A stretch of 64,000 bases of DNA from Variovorax sp. EL159 (GCF_900100965.1 NZ_FMUJ01000008.1:1-64000), one strand, 5' to 3'. Shown: positions 16,634-24,671, counted from the first letter of the stretch. The notes: a model not told the origin generated them from the sequence alone. Numbers and translations are program-made.

Positions 16634-17221
16634 TCATGCGAAGCGCGCCATTGCTTGCCCGACCCGCGCCATGAAGTGCTTGAGCTGGGGCTCGGTCGCC
16701 ACGTTCATGTGGTAGTGGGCGTGATAGTCCACCCGGGCGCGCTGGCCGGTGAGGCGCTTCATGTAGCGCGTGACGATCTTGCGCGGCGGATCGCCCATGT
16801 ACCAGGCCATCCAGCGCGGCCGGCCATAGGTGACCACGGCGCTGATGCGCTGGATGTGCGTGAGCATCGGCTTCACATTCGCCGGGTCGCTGATGTCGAA
16901 GGCCACGCCCGGCATGAAGAGCCGGTCGAAGTAGCCCTTGAGCATTGCCGGCAGGCCGAAGCACCACGTCGGAAAGCAGAACACGATGCCTTCGGCCCAC
17001 TGCAGCCGCTCCACGTAAGGCTTCAGCGGCAGCTGATTGGCCGGTACCTCGTGGTAGCCCAGCCGCTCCTCGCGCGACAGCACCGGGTTGAAGCCCTCGG
17101 CGTAGAGGTCGCAGTCGTCCACCTCGTGCCCTGCGGCGCGCAGGTTCTTCAGCACCTCCTGGTGCAGGGCGGCATGGAAGCTGGTTTCGACCGGATGGCA
17201 GTAGACGACGAGCACGCGCAT
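16634..17221 (-). CDS. NAD(P)H oxidoreductase, flavodoxin-fold quinone reductase type
   Basis: The 195-residue protein has a flavodoxin-like fold of the NQO1/MdaB/KefF group: first strand MRVLVVYCHP followed by a helix, FCFPTWCFGLPAMLKGYFDRLF for FMN and substrate contacts, and a central YGRPRW. It would transfer two electrons from NAD(P)H through FMN to a quinone or a ring compound. It is the first minus-strand gene before the hydrolase operon (61-base gap), so it may belong to the same transcript and help reduce or oxidise the same substrate; that link is inference. Confidence 0.8.
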   Translation of the reverse strand: MRVLVVYCHPVETSFHAALHQEVLKNLRAAGHEVDDCDLYAEGFNPVLSREERLGYHEVPANQLPLKPYVERLQWAEGIVFCFPTWCFGLPAMLKGYFDRLFMPGVAFDISDPANVKPMLTHIQRISAVVTYGRPRWMAWYMGDPPRKIVTRYMKRLTGQRARVDYHAHYHMNVATEPQLKHFMARVGQAMARFA

Positions 17222-17460
17222 GGTGTGTTTGACCGCTTAATCAGAGCAAGTGGTCAGGTTATGCAAGCGACGTGCCAGTCTTGATGCACCGGATTGGAGG
17301 CAGTCGTGCAGGCACAACATGCATGCATGCCTTTACATAACCAATTCGTTACATAAAGGTACGTTTCTAAAGACTGTTGACTAAAATTAACATTTCCAAA
17401 GTTTGTGTACTTTGGATCTACTTTGGCCCGTCAACTCATCCGAAACACCGAGAGTTCCTC
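17222..17460 (+). promoter_or_regulatory. AT-rich promoter region of the surface-protein operon
   Basis: This 239-base gap lies between divergent genes and is much richer in A+T than its surroundings in its right half. Two identical 8-base direct repeats TTACATAA lie at 17333-17340 and 17349-17356. An alternating GCATGCATGC palindrome sits around 17320-17330. A possible -35 TTGACT begins near 17378. The repeats look like a regulator site for the operon starting at 17461. No regulator gene is adjacent, so it cannot be named. Confidence 0.5.
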
Positions 17461-18093
17461 TTGAAAAAACTACTTTTGATTGCAGCCATCGCAGGCGCCC
17501 TCCCTTTCGCTGCGCAAGCAGAGTCCAATTTCACGAGCGCGGCCTCGGGACAGTTGAGCGCCACCGCGCGCCTCAACTTCACGGTGACCATCCCGCGCGT
17601 GATGTACCTCCAGGTCGGCACCGGCACCAACTTCAGCACCGTCGGCACGGTCGACGCCCTGGCCTTCACGGTGCCGGGTGCATCGGTCGGCGCGGGCGGC
17701 ACCATCGCCGGTACGGGCGGTGACCTGACCGGTGGCGCAGTCACGGTCCGCGTGCTGGGCAACGCCGGCAACCTGTCGCTCAATTCCGGCGTGACCGGCC
17801 AGCTGAGCAACGGCACCAACACCATTCCCTGGAGCGCCATCACCGTGACGGCGGCGCCGCTCACCACGGGCACGACCGCAGGCTTCACCAACGCGGCCAT
17901 CACCCATCCGGCCTTCAGCACCACCACCGGCGCGGGCCCGACCGCCACGGCCTTCACCGCCGTGAACACGGTCGTGCGCCAGGAAAGCAAGTGGACCTTC
18001 GCGTACGACAACACCGGCGTCTACGCGCCAGGTACCTACGGCTCGACGGTGGCCAACAACGGTGTCGTGACCTACACGCTCACCTCGCCCTGA
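17461..18093 (+). CDS. Secreted beta-rich protein, putative pilin-like subunit 1
   Basis: A 210-residue protein from a TTG start (preceded by GAGAG), chosen because it opens a perfect signal peptide: KKLLLIAAIAG with cleavage after QAQA-like AAQA. The mature chain is Thr/Gly/Ala-rich, has no Cys and reads as alternating beta strands. It begins SATARLNFTVTIPRVMYLQV and ends GVVTYTLTSP, a terminal strand like those of spore-coat-U and chaperone-usher subunits. A terminator-like hairpin follows it, which would make this the most abundant product of the operon. Exact family not recognised; the function as a surface subunit is inferred from the chaperone and barrel genes downstream. Confidence 0.65.
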   Translation: MKKLLLIAAIAGALPFAAQAESNFTSAASGQLSATARLNFTVTIPRVMYLQVGTGTNFSTVGTVDALAFTVPGASVGAGGTIAGTGGDLTGGAVTVRVLGNAGNLSLNSGVTGQLSNGTNTIPWSAITVTAAPLTTGTTAGFTNAAITHPAFSTTTGAGPTATAFTAVNTVVRQESKWTFAYDNTGVYAPGTYGSTVANNGVVTYTLTSP

Positions 18094-18116
18094 CCCTGCG
18101 CCATCGCCTAGGAAAG

Positions 18117-18141
18117 AAGGCGGCCCGGCGCCGCCTTTTTT
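18117..18141 (+). terminator. Intra-operon terminator or attenuator
   Basis: A perfect 8-bp stem AAGGCGGC/GCCGCCTT with a 5-base loop is followed by a run of six T. It lies 23 bases after the stop of subunit 1 and 20 bases before the start of subunit 2. Placed inside a same-strand gene series, it probably lets only part of the transcripts continue, giving more of the first subunit than of later products, as in many fimbrial operons. Confidence 0.75.
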
Positions 18142-18161
18142 CCGCCGTGGGAGAAGCCCCC

Positions 18162-18791
18162 TTGAAATCGCGTCGTCCATCGTTCGAACAGCTGCGCCCT
18201 GTGGCGTGCCTCGCGGCCGCCCTGTGCGCGCTCGTGCCCGCGCACGCGTACACCGTCAGCATCAGCTCCGCATCGCGTTCGCTGTACCTGCAGGTCGGCG
18301 TCGGCAACATGACGACCGGCAACGTCAACACCGCCGGCAACAACGCGACGCAAAACAACGTGACCGTGACGGTGCCCGCTGCGGCGCTGTTCACCGGCGG
18401 CGCGCAGACGATGAGCACCGACAGCAACGTCACGGCCAGCCCGATCGACGGCGCGGCCTACTGCACGCCCGCGGGGAAGGTCTATATCGGCAGCTTCTTC
18501 CGCTCCACCGGTGCCGCCGGCAGCGCCACGCTGACCGTGAGCACGCCGGTGTCGCTGTCCAGTGCCAACGCGACCATTCCGTTCAGCACCATCGCGTGGA
18601 CCAGCCCCGGTACCGCGCCGTACAACTCGGAGATCGCGGCCGGCTCGTTCAGCAGCACCTTGCTCACGCTGGCCACCGTCGCCCGCAACACCTGGTCGGA
18701 AAGCTGCCTGCTGTTCACCTACTCCAATCCGGGCATCGTGCCCGCCGGCACCTTCACCGGCACGGCCACCTACACGCTGACGGCCCCATGA
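18162..18791 (+). CDS. Secreted beta-rich protein, putative pilin-like subunit 2
   Basis: A 209-residue product. The TTG at 18162 was chosen because GGGAGAAG lies at the right spacing and it yields a signal peptide (CLAAALCALVPAHA). A GTG five codons earlier is a possible alternative. The mature chain starts YTVSISSASRSLYLQVGVGN, sharing the LYLQVG block with subunit 1, and ends GTATYTLTAP like it. Two Cys may form a disulfide. It is Ser/Thr/Ala-rich throughout. Its stop overlaps the next start (ATGA). Likely a second or tip-type subunit of the same surface structure; inferred. Confidence 0.6.
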   Translation: MKSRRPSFEQLRPVACLAAALCALVPAHAYTVSISSASRSLYLQVGVGNMTTGNVNTAGNNATQNNVTVTVPAAALFTGGAQTMSTDSNVTASPIDGAAYCTPAGKVYIGSFFRSTGAAGSATLTVSTPVSLSSANATIPFSTIAWTSPGTAPYNSEIAAGSFSSTLLTLATVARNTWSESCLLFTYSNPGIVPAGTFTGTATYTLTAP

Positions 18792-19258
18792 CAAAAAACG
18801 CTTGCCGCGCGTTCGCCGCCGCCGCACTGCTGGCCCTGCTCGCGGCGCAGGCGAATGCGGCCACCTACCGCGTGGACGACACCGGCACCGTGGTCGGCCA
18901 GCCGGTCACGCCGATGCGCTGGCGCCAGCCCGTGCCCGGCCGCGTCGCGGACAACACCGTCGACGGGCAGGTCTCGGTGGCGCTGCGCCTGAACCTGTCG
19001 CAGTGGGTGATGCGCCAGGCCCGCATCTACATGCTGCTGGCCCCGACCGAGAACGAGCGGCTGGTTGCCACCTGGCGCACCCAGGGCCGGCTGCTGCCGG
19101 GGACCATGCGCGGCGGCGACCGCGTGCTGGTCTACGAGGGCGTGGTGCGCGAACCCTTCCTGCAGGAAACCATCCTGCTGAACCTCACTGCCGACGGCCG
19201 CGCGCTCGAGCGCGCCCAGTCGCTGCAATTCAACTTCGAGATCGAGATGACGCCATGA
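18788..19258 (+). CDS. Small secreted protein of the surface operon, unknown function
   Basis: A 156-residue protein with a signal peptide (LLALLAAQANA). The mature part is predicted mostly beta, with VSVALRLNLSQWVMRQARIYMLL and a strand-rich end SLQFNFEIEM. I do not recognise the family. ATGA overlaps join it to both neighbours, subunit 2 and the PapD-like chaperone, so it is translated with them and probably serves assembly. It has no LYLQV block, so it is less like the subunits and may be an adaptor or periplasmic accessory. Confidence 0.55.
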   Translation: MTKNACRAFAAAALLALLAAQANAATYRVDDTGTVVGQPVTPMRWRQPVPGRVADNTVDGQVSVALRLNLSQWVMRQARIYMLLAPTENERLVATWRTQGRLLPGTMRGGDRVLVYEGVVREPFLQETILLNLTADGRALERAQSLQFNFEIEMTP

Positions 19259-20088
19259 CGCGCGCGATCGGACTTCTTCTTTCTTCCCGCCTTCTGCGCG
19301 CACTGGCGCTGATGGCTATTCCCGCATGGGCGGCCCTCGCGGGCACCAGCGCACAGGCTCAGTTCGCGCTGGCCGTCTCGCCCCCGCGGCTGGAACTGAC
19401 CGGCAAGCCCGGCGAGCGCGTGCGCGACGTGATCGAACTCACCCACTCGGACGCGCGCCAGGGCGAGTACACCTTCAAGACCGCCGACTGGACGCTCAAG
19501 CCCGATGGTTCGGTCGACTTCAGCGACGAGCTGGTGCCGGGCAGCTGCCGGCCCTGGGTGGCCATCGAGCGCCGCGAGCTCAGCATCGCCGCCGGCAAGC
19601 CCTACCGCTACCGCTTCGAGGTGACGCCTCCGCCCGGCACGCCGCCGATGGAGTGCCGCTTTGCCGTGCTGATCGAGGGCAAGGAGCACACCACCGCGCC
19701 CGGCACCCCGATGGCGATGGCCGCGCGCATCGGCGTCATCGCCTATGTGGCGATCGGCGACGTGCAGCCTGTGCTCGACATTGCCGGCACCACCGTGAAG
19801 ACGGTGAACGGCCAGGCCCAGCCGGTGCTGCGCATCCGCAATACCGGCACGGCGCACGGCCGGCTCGCGGGCTTCCTGAGCGGCACCGATGCCAGCGGCG
19901 CGCGGCTCGAGTTCCAGCCCGCCACCACGCCCATCATGGCGGGCGAGACGCGCGACATCGCGCTCACGGCGACCAAGCCCGGCGACACGGACACGGCCGT
20001 CGCGGTGCGCTTTCCGGTCACGGTGACCGGCTCGCTCGAATGGGGCAAGAGCGGCTCCTTCAAAGTCAACGAACGCTTCGCTCAATGA
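19255..20088 (+). CDS. PapD-like periplasmic chaperone
   Basis: A 277-residue protein with a signal peptide ending SAQAQ near residue 36. The first mature domain (ALAVSPPRLELTGKPGERVRD, then YTFKTADWTLKPDGSVDF) resembles the first immunoglobulin-like domain of pilus chaperones. A second beta domain follows with VLRIRNTGTAHGRLAGFL. The motif match is moderate, so it may belong to a distant chaperone family. ATGA overlaps tie it to the genes on both sides. The expected role is holding the beta-rich subunits unfolded or strand-complemented in the periplasm until the barrel protein exports them. Confidence 0.65.
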   Translation: MTRAIGLLLSSRLLRALALMAIPAWAALAGTSAQAQFALAVSPPRLELTGKPGERVRDVIELTHSDARQGEYTFKTADWTLKPDGSVDFSDELVPGSCRPWVAIERRELSIAAGKPYRYRFEVTPPPGTPPMECRFAVLIEGKEHTTAPGTPMAMAARIGVIAYVAIGDVQPVLDIAGTTVKTVNGQAQPVLRIRNTGTAHGRLAGFLSGTDASGARLEFQPATTPIMAGETRDIALTATKPGDTDTAVAVRFPVTVTGSLEWGKSGSFKVNERFAQ

Positions 20089-22202
20089 AGAAGCGGGCCC
20101 TGCGTACCGCGCTCGGACTCTGCAGCGCAGGCACGGCCCTGGCCGGCGCCTGGGCCCAGGTGCCGGCGCCAGCAGGCGCCGCGCCGGCCGCGACCGCCGC
20201 CTACGTCGACCGCGTGCTCGAAGAGGGCCCCGTGGTGCCCGAAGCCCCCGCGCAGACCGAAGAGCCCAGCACCGGCTGGCCGCGTGGCTGGAGCACCGAG
20301 CTGCAGGCCAGCCAGCAGCGCAGCGGCAGCGTCAAGACGCAGAGCCAGACGCTGAATTTCTCGGGCTTTCTCGACACGCCCAACTACGGCGCCTTCTCCG
20401 CCAACCTCAACCTGAACCGCAACCCCGCGCCGGTGTACGGCTACGGCGTGTTCGGCAGCAGCGGCTCGTCCTACAGCGTCCTGCCCTTCACCGCGAGCAA
20501 CAACAGCACCTGGCGCATCGACCAGCGCGCGATGCCCTTCGACGGTGGCTGGTTCGGCAACAGCGCCATCGGCAACATCAACATGGCCAACACGCCGCTC
20601 GCGCGGGGCGTCGGCCGGGTGTTCCTGCCCAGCCTGCCGATCGAAGGCGCGTCGGTGAGCATCGAGCAGCCGGGCCGCACGCAGTTCAATGCCTCGGCCG
20701 GCCGCCTGGGCTACTTCGACGGGCTCGCCTTCCAGGGTTTTTCGGCTGGCCGTGGCACGGCGGCCAGCGTCGGCGCGCAGACGCAGATCGCCGGCGGCGA
20801 CGGCCCCCTGGCGCTGGGCCGCACCGATGCCGCGGTGCAGTTCGTCGAGGCGCGCAACGTCAGCACCAACGGCGTGACCGGCTACGCGCGCGACACCCGC
20901 ACGCTGTGGGGCGCCGTCTCGTGGCAGGGGCTCGCGCCCTGGGCCGATGCGCTCGGCAGCGGCACCGGCGGTATCGGCGACCGCGTCGGCGGCATGCGCG
21001 TGCAGGCCAACCTCGTGCACAGCGCGGGGCGGCCATCGGACGCGACCTCGCAAGCAGCCTCCGACTCGGCCACCGGCGGCTGGGTCGATGCCGCATGGCG
21101 CACCGACTGGCTGCAGCAGAACGCCTCTGTGTTCTATTTCCAGCCTTCGCTGCGCTGGGGCTCGGACACGCTGCCCAACAACCTGCGCGGCGCTTCGTGG
21201 CGCGGCGACATCTCGACCCGGCAATGGCAACTGGGTGGCAGCGTCGAGCTGAGCGACAGCGTGAGCGGGGCCTCGCAGCGCTCGCTCTATGCCAACGCCT
21301 TCGGCCGCTACCGCTTCGATTCGCGCGACGCGATCTCGGGCAATGTGGCCGCGCGCAGCGGCAGCTACGCCGCGCAATCGGCCCAGGTGACGTGGGAGCA
21401 CCAGTCCGACTGGGGCTACACGCAGTGGCGCACCGAGGTGGCTCATGGCGTCGACCTGCGCGTGCTGCGCACCGGCGTCGACCACGCCTGGCGCGTCGGC
21501 GAAGCGCAGACGCTCTCGACCTCGCTGGCCATCGAGCAGTCGAGCCGTTCGGGCACGAGCCTGCGCGCCGTGTACTGGGGCCTGCTCGGCACCACGCCGC
21601 TTGTGGCCGGTGCGCGGCTCGACCTGAGCCTGCGCGGCAGCAATGGCATCGGCGGCAATGGCACGCGCTTTCTCAGTGCCAATGCACGGCTGGCGTGGCC
21701 GCTGGGCAGCGGCTGGTCGTTCATCACGCAGATCACCGCCTCGCGCGGGCAGGAGGCGCTCGACCCGACGGTGGTGTCGGCCCTTACGACCGCCACGCTG
21801 CAGCCGACGCTGGTCGTGCCATCGACGCGCTCGTTCATGCTGGTGCTGCGCTACGAAGGCCGCGCGGGTTCTGCCAGTGCCCCCATCGGCGGCGCGCCGG
21901 GCGTGGGCGATGGCCGGCTCGAAGGCCATGTGTTCTTCGACCAGAACAACAACGGCCGGCGCGAGGCGAACGAGGGCGGCGTCGCCGGCGTCACGGTGCG
22001 CATCGACCGCCGCTACGTCACCCAGACCGATGCCCAGGGCTTCTACAGCTTTCCGTCGGTGGCCGGCGGCAGCCACGAGGTCGAGCTGGTCCAGGACAAC
22101 CTGCCCTTGCCGTGGAGCAGCCCCGGCTCGCCCACCCAGCGCGTCGATATTCGCGTGCGCGGCACGGCCGTGGCCGACTTCCCGGTCCAGAAAGACCGCT
22201 GA
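20085..22202 (+). CDS. Outer-membrane beta-barrel protein with C-terminal SdrD-B-like domain, usher-like candidate
   Basis: A 705-residue protein with a signal peptide (cleavage after AWAQ), a Pro/Ala-rich linker, then about 550 residues of alternating amphipathic strands typical of a barrel. The last hundred residues form an SdrD-B/carboxypeptidase-regulatory-like Ig domain (GHVFFDQNNNGRREANEGG, then GVTVRIDRRYVTQTDAQGFY), whose DxNxNGxRxxxE motif often binds calcium. Classical ushers are about 800 residues with an N-terminal chaperone-binding domain and two C-terminal domains; this one has a different order. It starts in an ATGA overlap with the chaperone gene. Export of the subunits is the natural guess; unproven. 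Confidence 0.6.
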   Translation: MKKRALRTALGLCSAGTALAGAWAQVPAPAGAAPAATAAYVDRVLEEGPVVPEAPAQTEEPSTGWPRGWSTELQASQQRSGSVKTQSQTLNFSGFLDTPNYGAFSANLNLNRNPAPVYGYGVFGSSGSSYSVLPFTASNNSTWRIDQRAMPFDGGWFGNSAIGNINMANTPLARGVGRVFLPSLPIEGASVSIEQPGRTQFNASAGRLGYFDGLAFQGFSAGRGTAASVGAQTQIAGGDGPLALGRTDAAVQFVEARNVSTNGVTGYARDTRTLWGAVSWQGLAPWADALGSGTGGIGDRVGGMRVQANLVHSAGRPSDATSQAASDSATGGWVDAAWRTDWLQQNASVFYFQPSLRWGSDTLPNNLRGASWRGDISTRQWQLGGSVELSDSVSGASQRSLYANAFGRYRFDSRDAISGNVAARSGSYAAQSAQVTWEHQSDWGYTQWRTEVAHGVDLRVLRTGVDHAWRVGEAQTLSTSLAIEQSSRSGTSLRAVYWGLLGTTPLVAGARLDLSLRGSNGIGGNGTRFLSANARLAWPLGSGWSFITQITASRGQEALDPTVVSALTTATLQPTLVVPSTRSFMLVLRYEGRAGSASAPIGGAPGVGDGRLEGHVFFDQNNNGRREANEGGVAGVTVRIDRRYVTQTDAQGFYSFPSVAGGSHEVELVQDNLPLPWSSPGSPTQRVDIRVRGTAVADFPVQKDR

Positions 22203-22318
22203 AGCGGGCGCTGGCCCTCGGAGGTCCGGCGCCCTACACTTTTCCGCCTCGCTGCCGATATCCGGAGATCGGGCGCCCATGCCGCGCCTGAACCTCATGT
22301 TCTTACGGATCGGGCCTT

Positions 22319-22654
22319 ATGACGGGAACTTGGCTTCAACCGGGCCGCGGCGCGCACCGTCGCGGTTTGCGGGGCTTTGCGGTCGCGCTGTGCCTGGCGC
22401 CGATGCTGTGCGTTGCCGAGTCCATGCACGGCGCCAGCTCCGCGACCAGCCAGTTGCGCATCACGGTGATCGTGCCGCCCGTGTTCCGCGTGCTGCAGGT
22501 CACGCCGACCAGCGAGGGCTATGACTACCGTGTGTGGACCAACATGCGGTCGGTCGTCTTCGGCGGGCGCGAATACCGGTTCGACCGGATCGGCGAGACC
22601 ACGCTGCGCCTGCGGACATCGCCCGACCAGGTGTGGATGGTTCACGGGCTGTAG
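22319..22654 (+). CDS. Small secreted protein related to the surface subunits
   Basis: A 111-residue product with a signal peptide (VALCLAPMLCVAES). The mature start ATSQLRITVIVPPVFRVLQV repeats the pattern of subunit 1 (SATARLNFTVTIPRVMYLQV). The length is about half that of the other subunits, so it could be a minor or capping subunit. It follows the barrel gene by 116 bases with no terminator seen. The ATG has only weak Shine-Dalgarno support (GGATCGGG), so the start is uncertain. Confidence 0.5.
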   Translation: MTGTWLQPGRGAHRRGLRGFAVALCLAPMLCVAESMHGASSATSQLRITVIVPPVFRVLQVTPTSEGYDYRVWTNMRSVVFGGREYRFDRIGETTLRLRTSPDQVWMVHGL

Positions 22655-22691
22655 CCGCCGTTGTCCTTCGCAAGAAAGAAAGACCGACCGA

Positions 22692-23369
22692 TCAGGCCTT
22701 GATCCCGCACCCGTTCAACACGAACGCCACCAGCTCGCGCGCGATGGGTTCGCGCTCGATCGGTGCATCGCGCGGCAGGCCGAGCATCACGCGCGTCTGG
22801 ATCGCGTAGTCGGCATAGCTCTGGGTCATGGCCCAGATGTGCATCAGCAGGATGCGGGCGTCGAGCGGACGCATCAGGCCGCGTGCGATCCAGCCGTTGA
22901 TGACGTCCACCTTCTTCTGCGTCCATGCCCTGGCGTTGGGCCAGTAGCGGTCGAGGTTGCGGCCGCCGTCGAGCACCTCGCGCGTGAAGATGCGCGAGAT
23001 CTCGGGGTTGTCGAAGGCGTGGTCCAGCTTCTTGCGGATGTAGTCGCCGAGCACCGTGGCCGGATCGCTGGCGTCCTCGAACGAGAACACCACCTTCCAG
23101 TCGTGCAGTACCTGCATCAGCAGCTCTTCGTACAGCTCTTCCTTGCCCGCGATGTAGTAATGAAGCTGGGGCTTGGTGAGCCCGGCGCGCGCCGCGATGG
23201 CCTGGGTCGAGGTGCCCTTCAGGCCGTGCAGGCTGAACTCGGTCACCGCCGCGGTGCGGATCGCGGCCATGATGCGTTCGCGTCCCGGGCGCGCGCGCGA
23301 CAGAGGACCGTCGGGGGCGGGCATTTCCTGGGCTGTCGAGGGGGTGAGGGTGGCGGGATCGACGTTCAT
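22692..23369 (-). CDS. TetR-family transcriptional regulator (RutR/YcdC-like)
   Basis: The 225-residue protein has an N-terminal helix-turn-helix (IMAAIRTAAVTEFSLHGLKG, then STQAIAARAGLTKPQLHYYI) and a C-terminal helical ligand domain of the YcdC/RutR kind (TREVLDGGRNLDRYWPNAR). Relatives include RutR, which senses uracil and thymine. It is divergent from the periplasmic asparaginase gene, and the shared gap contains a perfect 10-bp inverted repeat. It is convergent with the small subunit gene before it. Ligand and targets unknown. Confidence 0.88.
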   Translation of the reverse strand: MNVDPATLTPSTAQEMPAPDGPLSRARPGRERIMAAIRTAAVTEFSLHGLKGTSTQAIAARAGLTKPQLHYYIAGKEELYEELLMQVLHDWKVVFSFEDASDPATVLGDYIRKKLDHAFDNPEISRIFTREVLDGGRNLDRYWPNARAWTQKKVDVINGWIARGLMRPLDARILLMHIWAMTQSYADYAIQTRVMLGLPRDAPIEREPIARELVAFVLNGCGIKA

Positions 23370-23473
23370 GGCGGTGGGGCGGGTGCGCCCGGCTGATGGT
23401 AATCCCTAGGTGAATCGGCCTTCGATGCGGCCCGTTTGCAGGCCGGTTCACCCCGGCGCATGACCGCATGCCT

Positions 23474-23504
23474 TGCCCGCATGGCGATGCCGTGCATGCG
23501 GGCA
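23474..23504. promoter_or_regulatory. Perfect inverted repeat between TetR and asparaginase genes
   Basis: TGCCCGCATG (23474-23483) and CATGCGGGCA (23495-23504) are a perfect 10-bp inverted repeat around an 11-base centre, 58 bases before the asparaginase start in the TetR/asparaginase divergent gap. It could be the TetR operator, or a 5' untranslated hairpin of the asparaginase message. Symmetry and place are seen; the role is inferred. Confidence 0.45.
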
Positions 23505-23562
23505 CGGTTCATGTATCTTCCTCGCCGCCTCGAAAAATTATCCTCAAACCAAGGAGCCTTTC

Positions 23563-24633
23563 ATGTACCTTTCTCCCCGTTTCCGTGCCTTCGCGGCCGG
23601 TGCCGCACTGCTCGCGGCCAGCGCTCTGGCGCAGGCCCAGCAGGCGCTGCCCAATGTGGTGATTCTTGCCACCGGCGGCACCATCGCCGGCGCTGGCGCC
23701 TCGGCCGTCAACAGCGCGACCTACGCGGCCGCCAAGGTCGGTGTCGAGAAGCTGATCGCTGGCCTGCCGGAGCTTTCCAAGGTTGCCAACGTGCGCGGCG
23801 AGCAGGTGTTCCAGGTCGCATCCGAAAGCCTCACCAACGACAACCTGCTGACGCTGGCCAAGCGCGTCTCGGCGCTGTCCAAGCAGTCGGACGTGGATGG
23901 CATCGTCATCACGCACGGCACCGACACGCTGGAAGAAACCGCCTACTTCCTCACGCTGACCGTGCACACCAACAAGCCGATCGTGGTGGTCGGCTCGATG
24001 CGTCCGGGCACGGCGCTGTCGGCCGACGGCGCGCTCAACCTGTATGACGCCGTGAACGTGGCGGGCAGCAAGGACGCGATGGGCAAGGGCGTGCTGGTGA
24101 CGATGAACGACAACATCGACAGCGGCCGCGACGTGAGCAAGAACGTCAACATCAAGACCAACGCCTTCTCCAGCCAGTGGGGCCCGCTCGGCATGATCGT
24201 CGAGGGCAAGAACTACTGGTTCCGCGCACCGGTCAAGCGCCACACCATGAACTCGGAGTTCGACATCGACAGCATCACCGCGCTGCCGCCGGTCGAGATC
24301 GCCATGGGCTACGAAGGCGTGTCGTCCATCGCCATCGACGCGATCGCCAAGAGCGGTGCCAAGGCGTTGATCCATGGCGGCACGGGCAATGGCTCGGTGG
24401 CCGACCGCATCGTTCCGAACCTGCAGAAGGCGCGCGCCGACGGCGTGATCGTCATTCGCAGCTCGCGCGTGCCCGATGGCTTCGTGATCCGCAATGCCGA
24501 GCAGCCCGACGACAAGTACGACTGGGTGGTGGCACACGACCTGCGCCCGCAGAAGGCACGCATCCTGGCCATGGTCGCATTGACGAAGACCAGCAACACC
24601 AAGGAACTGCAGCGCATCTTCTGGGAGTACTGA
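23563..24633 (+). CDS. ansB: Periplasmic L-asparaginase (type II) / glutaminase-asparaginase
   Basis: A 356-residue enzyme hydrolysing asparagine, and often glutamine, to aspartate and ammonia in the periplasm. The ATG at 23563 follows AAGGAG and opens a signal peptide ending ALAQAQ. An earlier in-frame ATG would spoil it. Both active-site signatures are present: VILATGGTIAGAG with the nucleophilic Thr, and ITHGTDTLEETAYFL with the Thr-Asp pair. The C-terminal helper regions GGTGNGSV and SSRVPDG also match. Divergent from a TetR gene and ended by a strong terminator, so it is probably transcribed alone. Confidence 0.93.
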   Translation: MYLSPRFRAFAAGAALLAASALAQAQQALPNVVILATGGTIAGAGASAVNSATYAAAKVGVEKLIAGLPELSKVANVRGEQVFQVASESLTNDNLLTLAKRVSALSKQSDVDGIVITHGTDTLEETAYFLTLTVHTNKPIVVVGSMRPGTALSADGALNLYDAVNVAGSKDAMGKGVLVTMNDNIDSGRDVSKNVNIKTNAFSSQWGPLGMIVEGKNYWFRAPVKRHTMNSEFDIDSITALPPVEIAMGYEGVSSIAIDAIAKSGAKALIHGGTGNGSVADRIVPNLQKARADGVIVIRSSRVPDGFVIRNAEQPDDKYDWVVAHDLRPQKARILAMVALTKTSNTKELQRIFWEY

Positions 24634-24671
24634 TCGATCCGCCGGTCGATTGATTCCAGTGACCTGAACCG

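Noticed and set aside
17377..17460. Longer ATG start for subunit 1
   Set aside because: It adds 28 residues in front of a good signal peptide and overlaps the promoter-like AT-rich region; the TTG at 17461 fits better.
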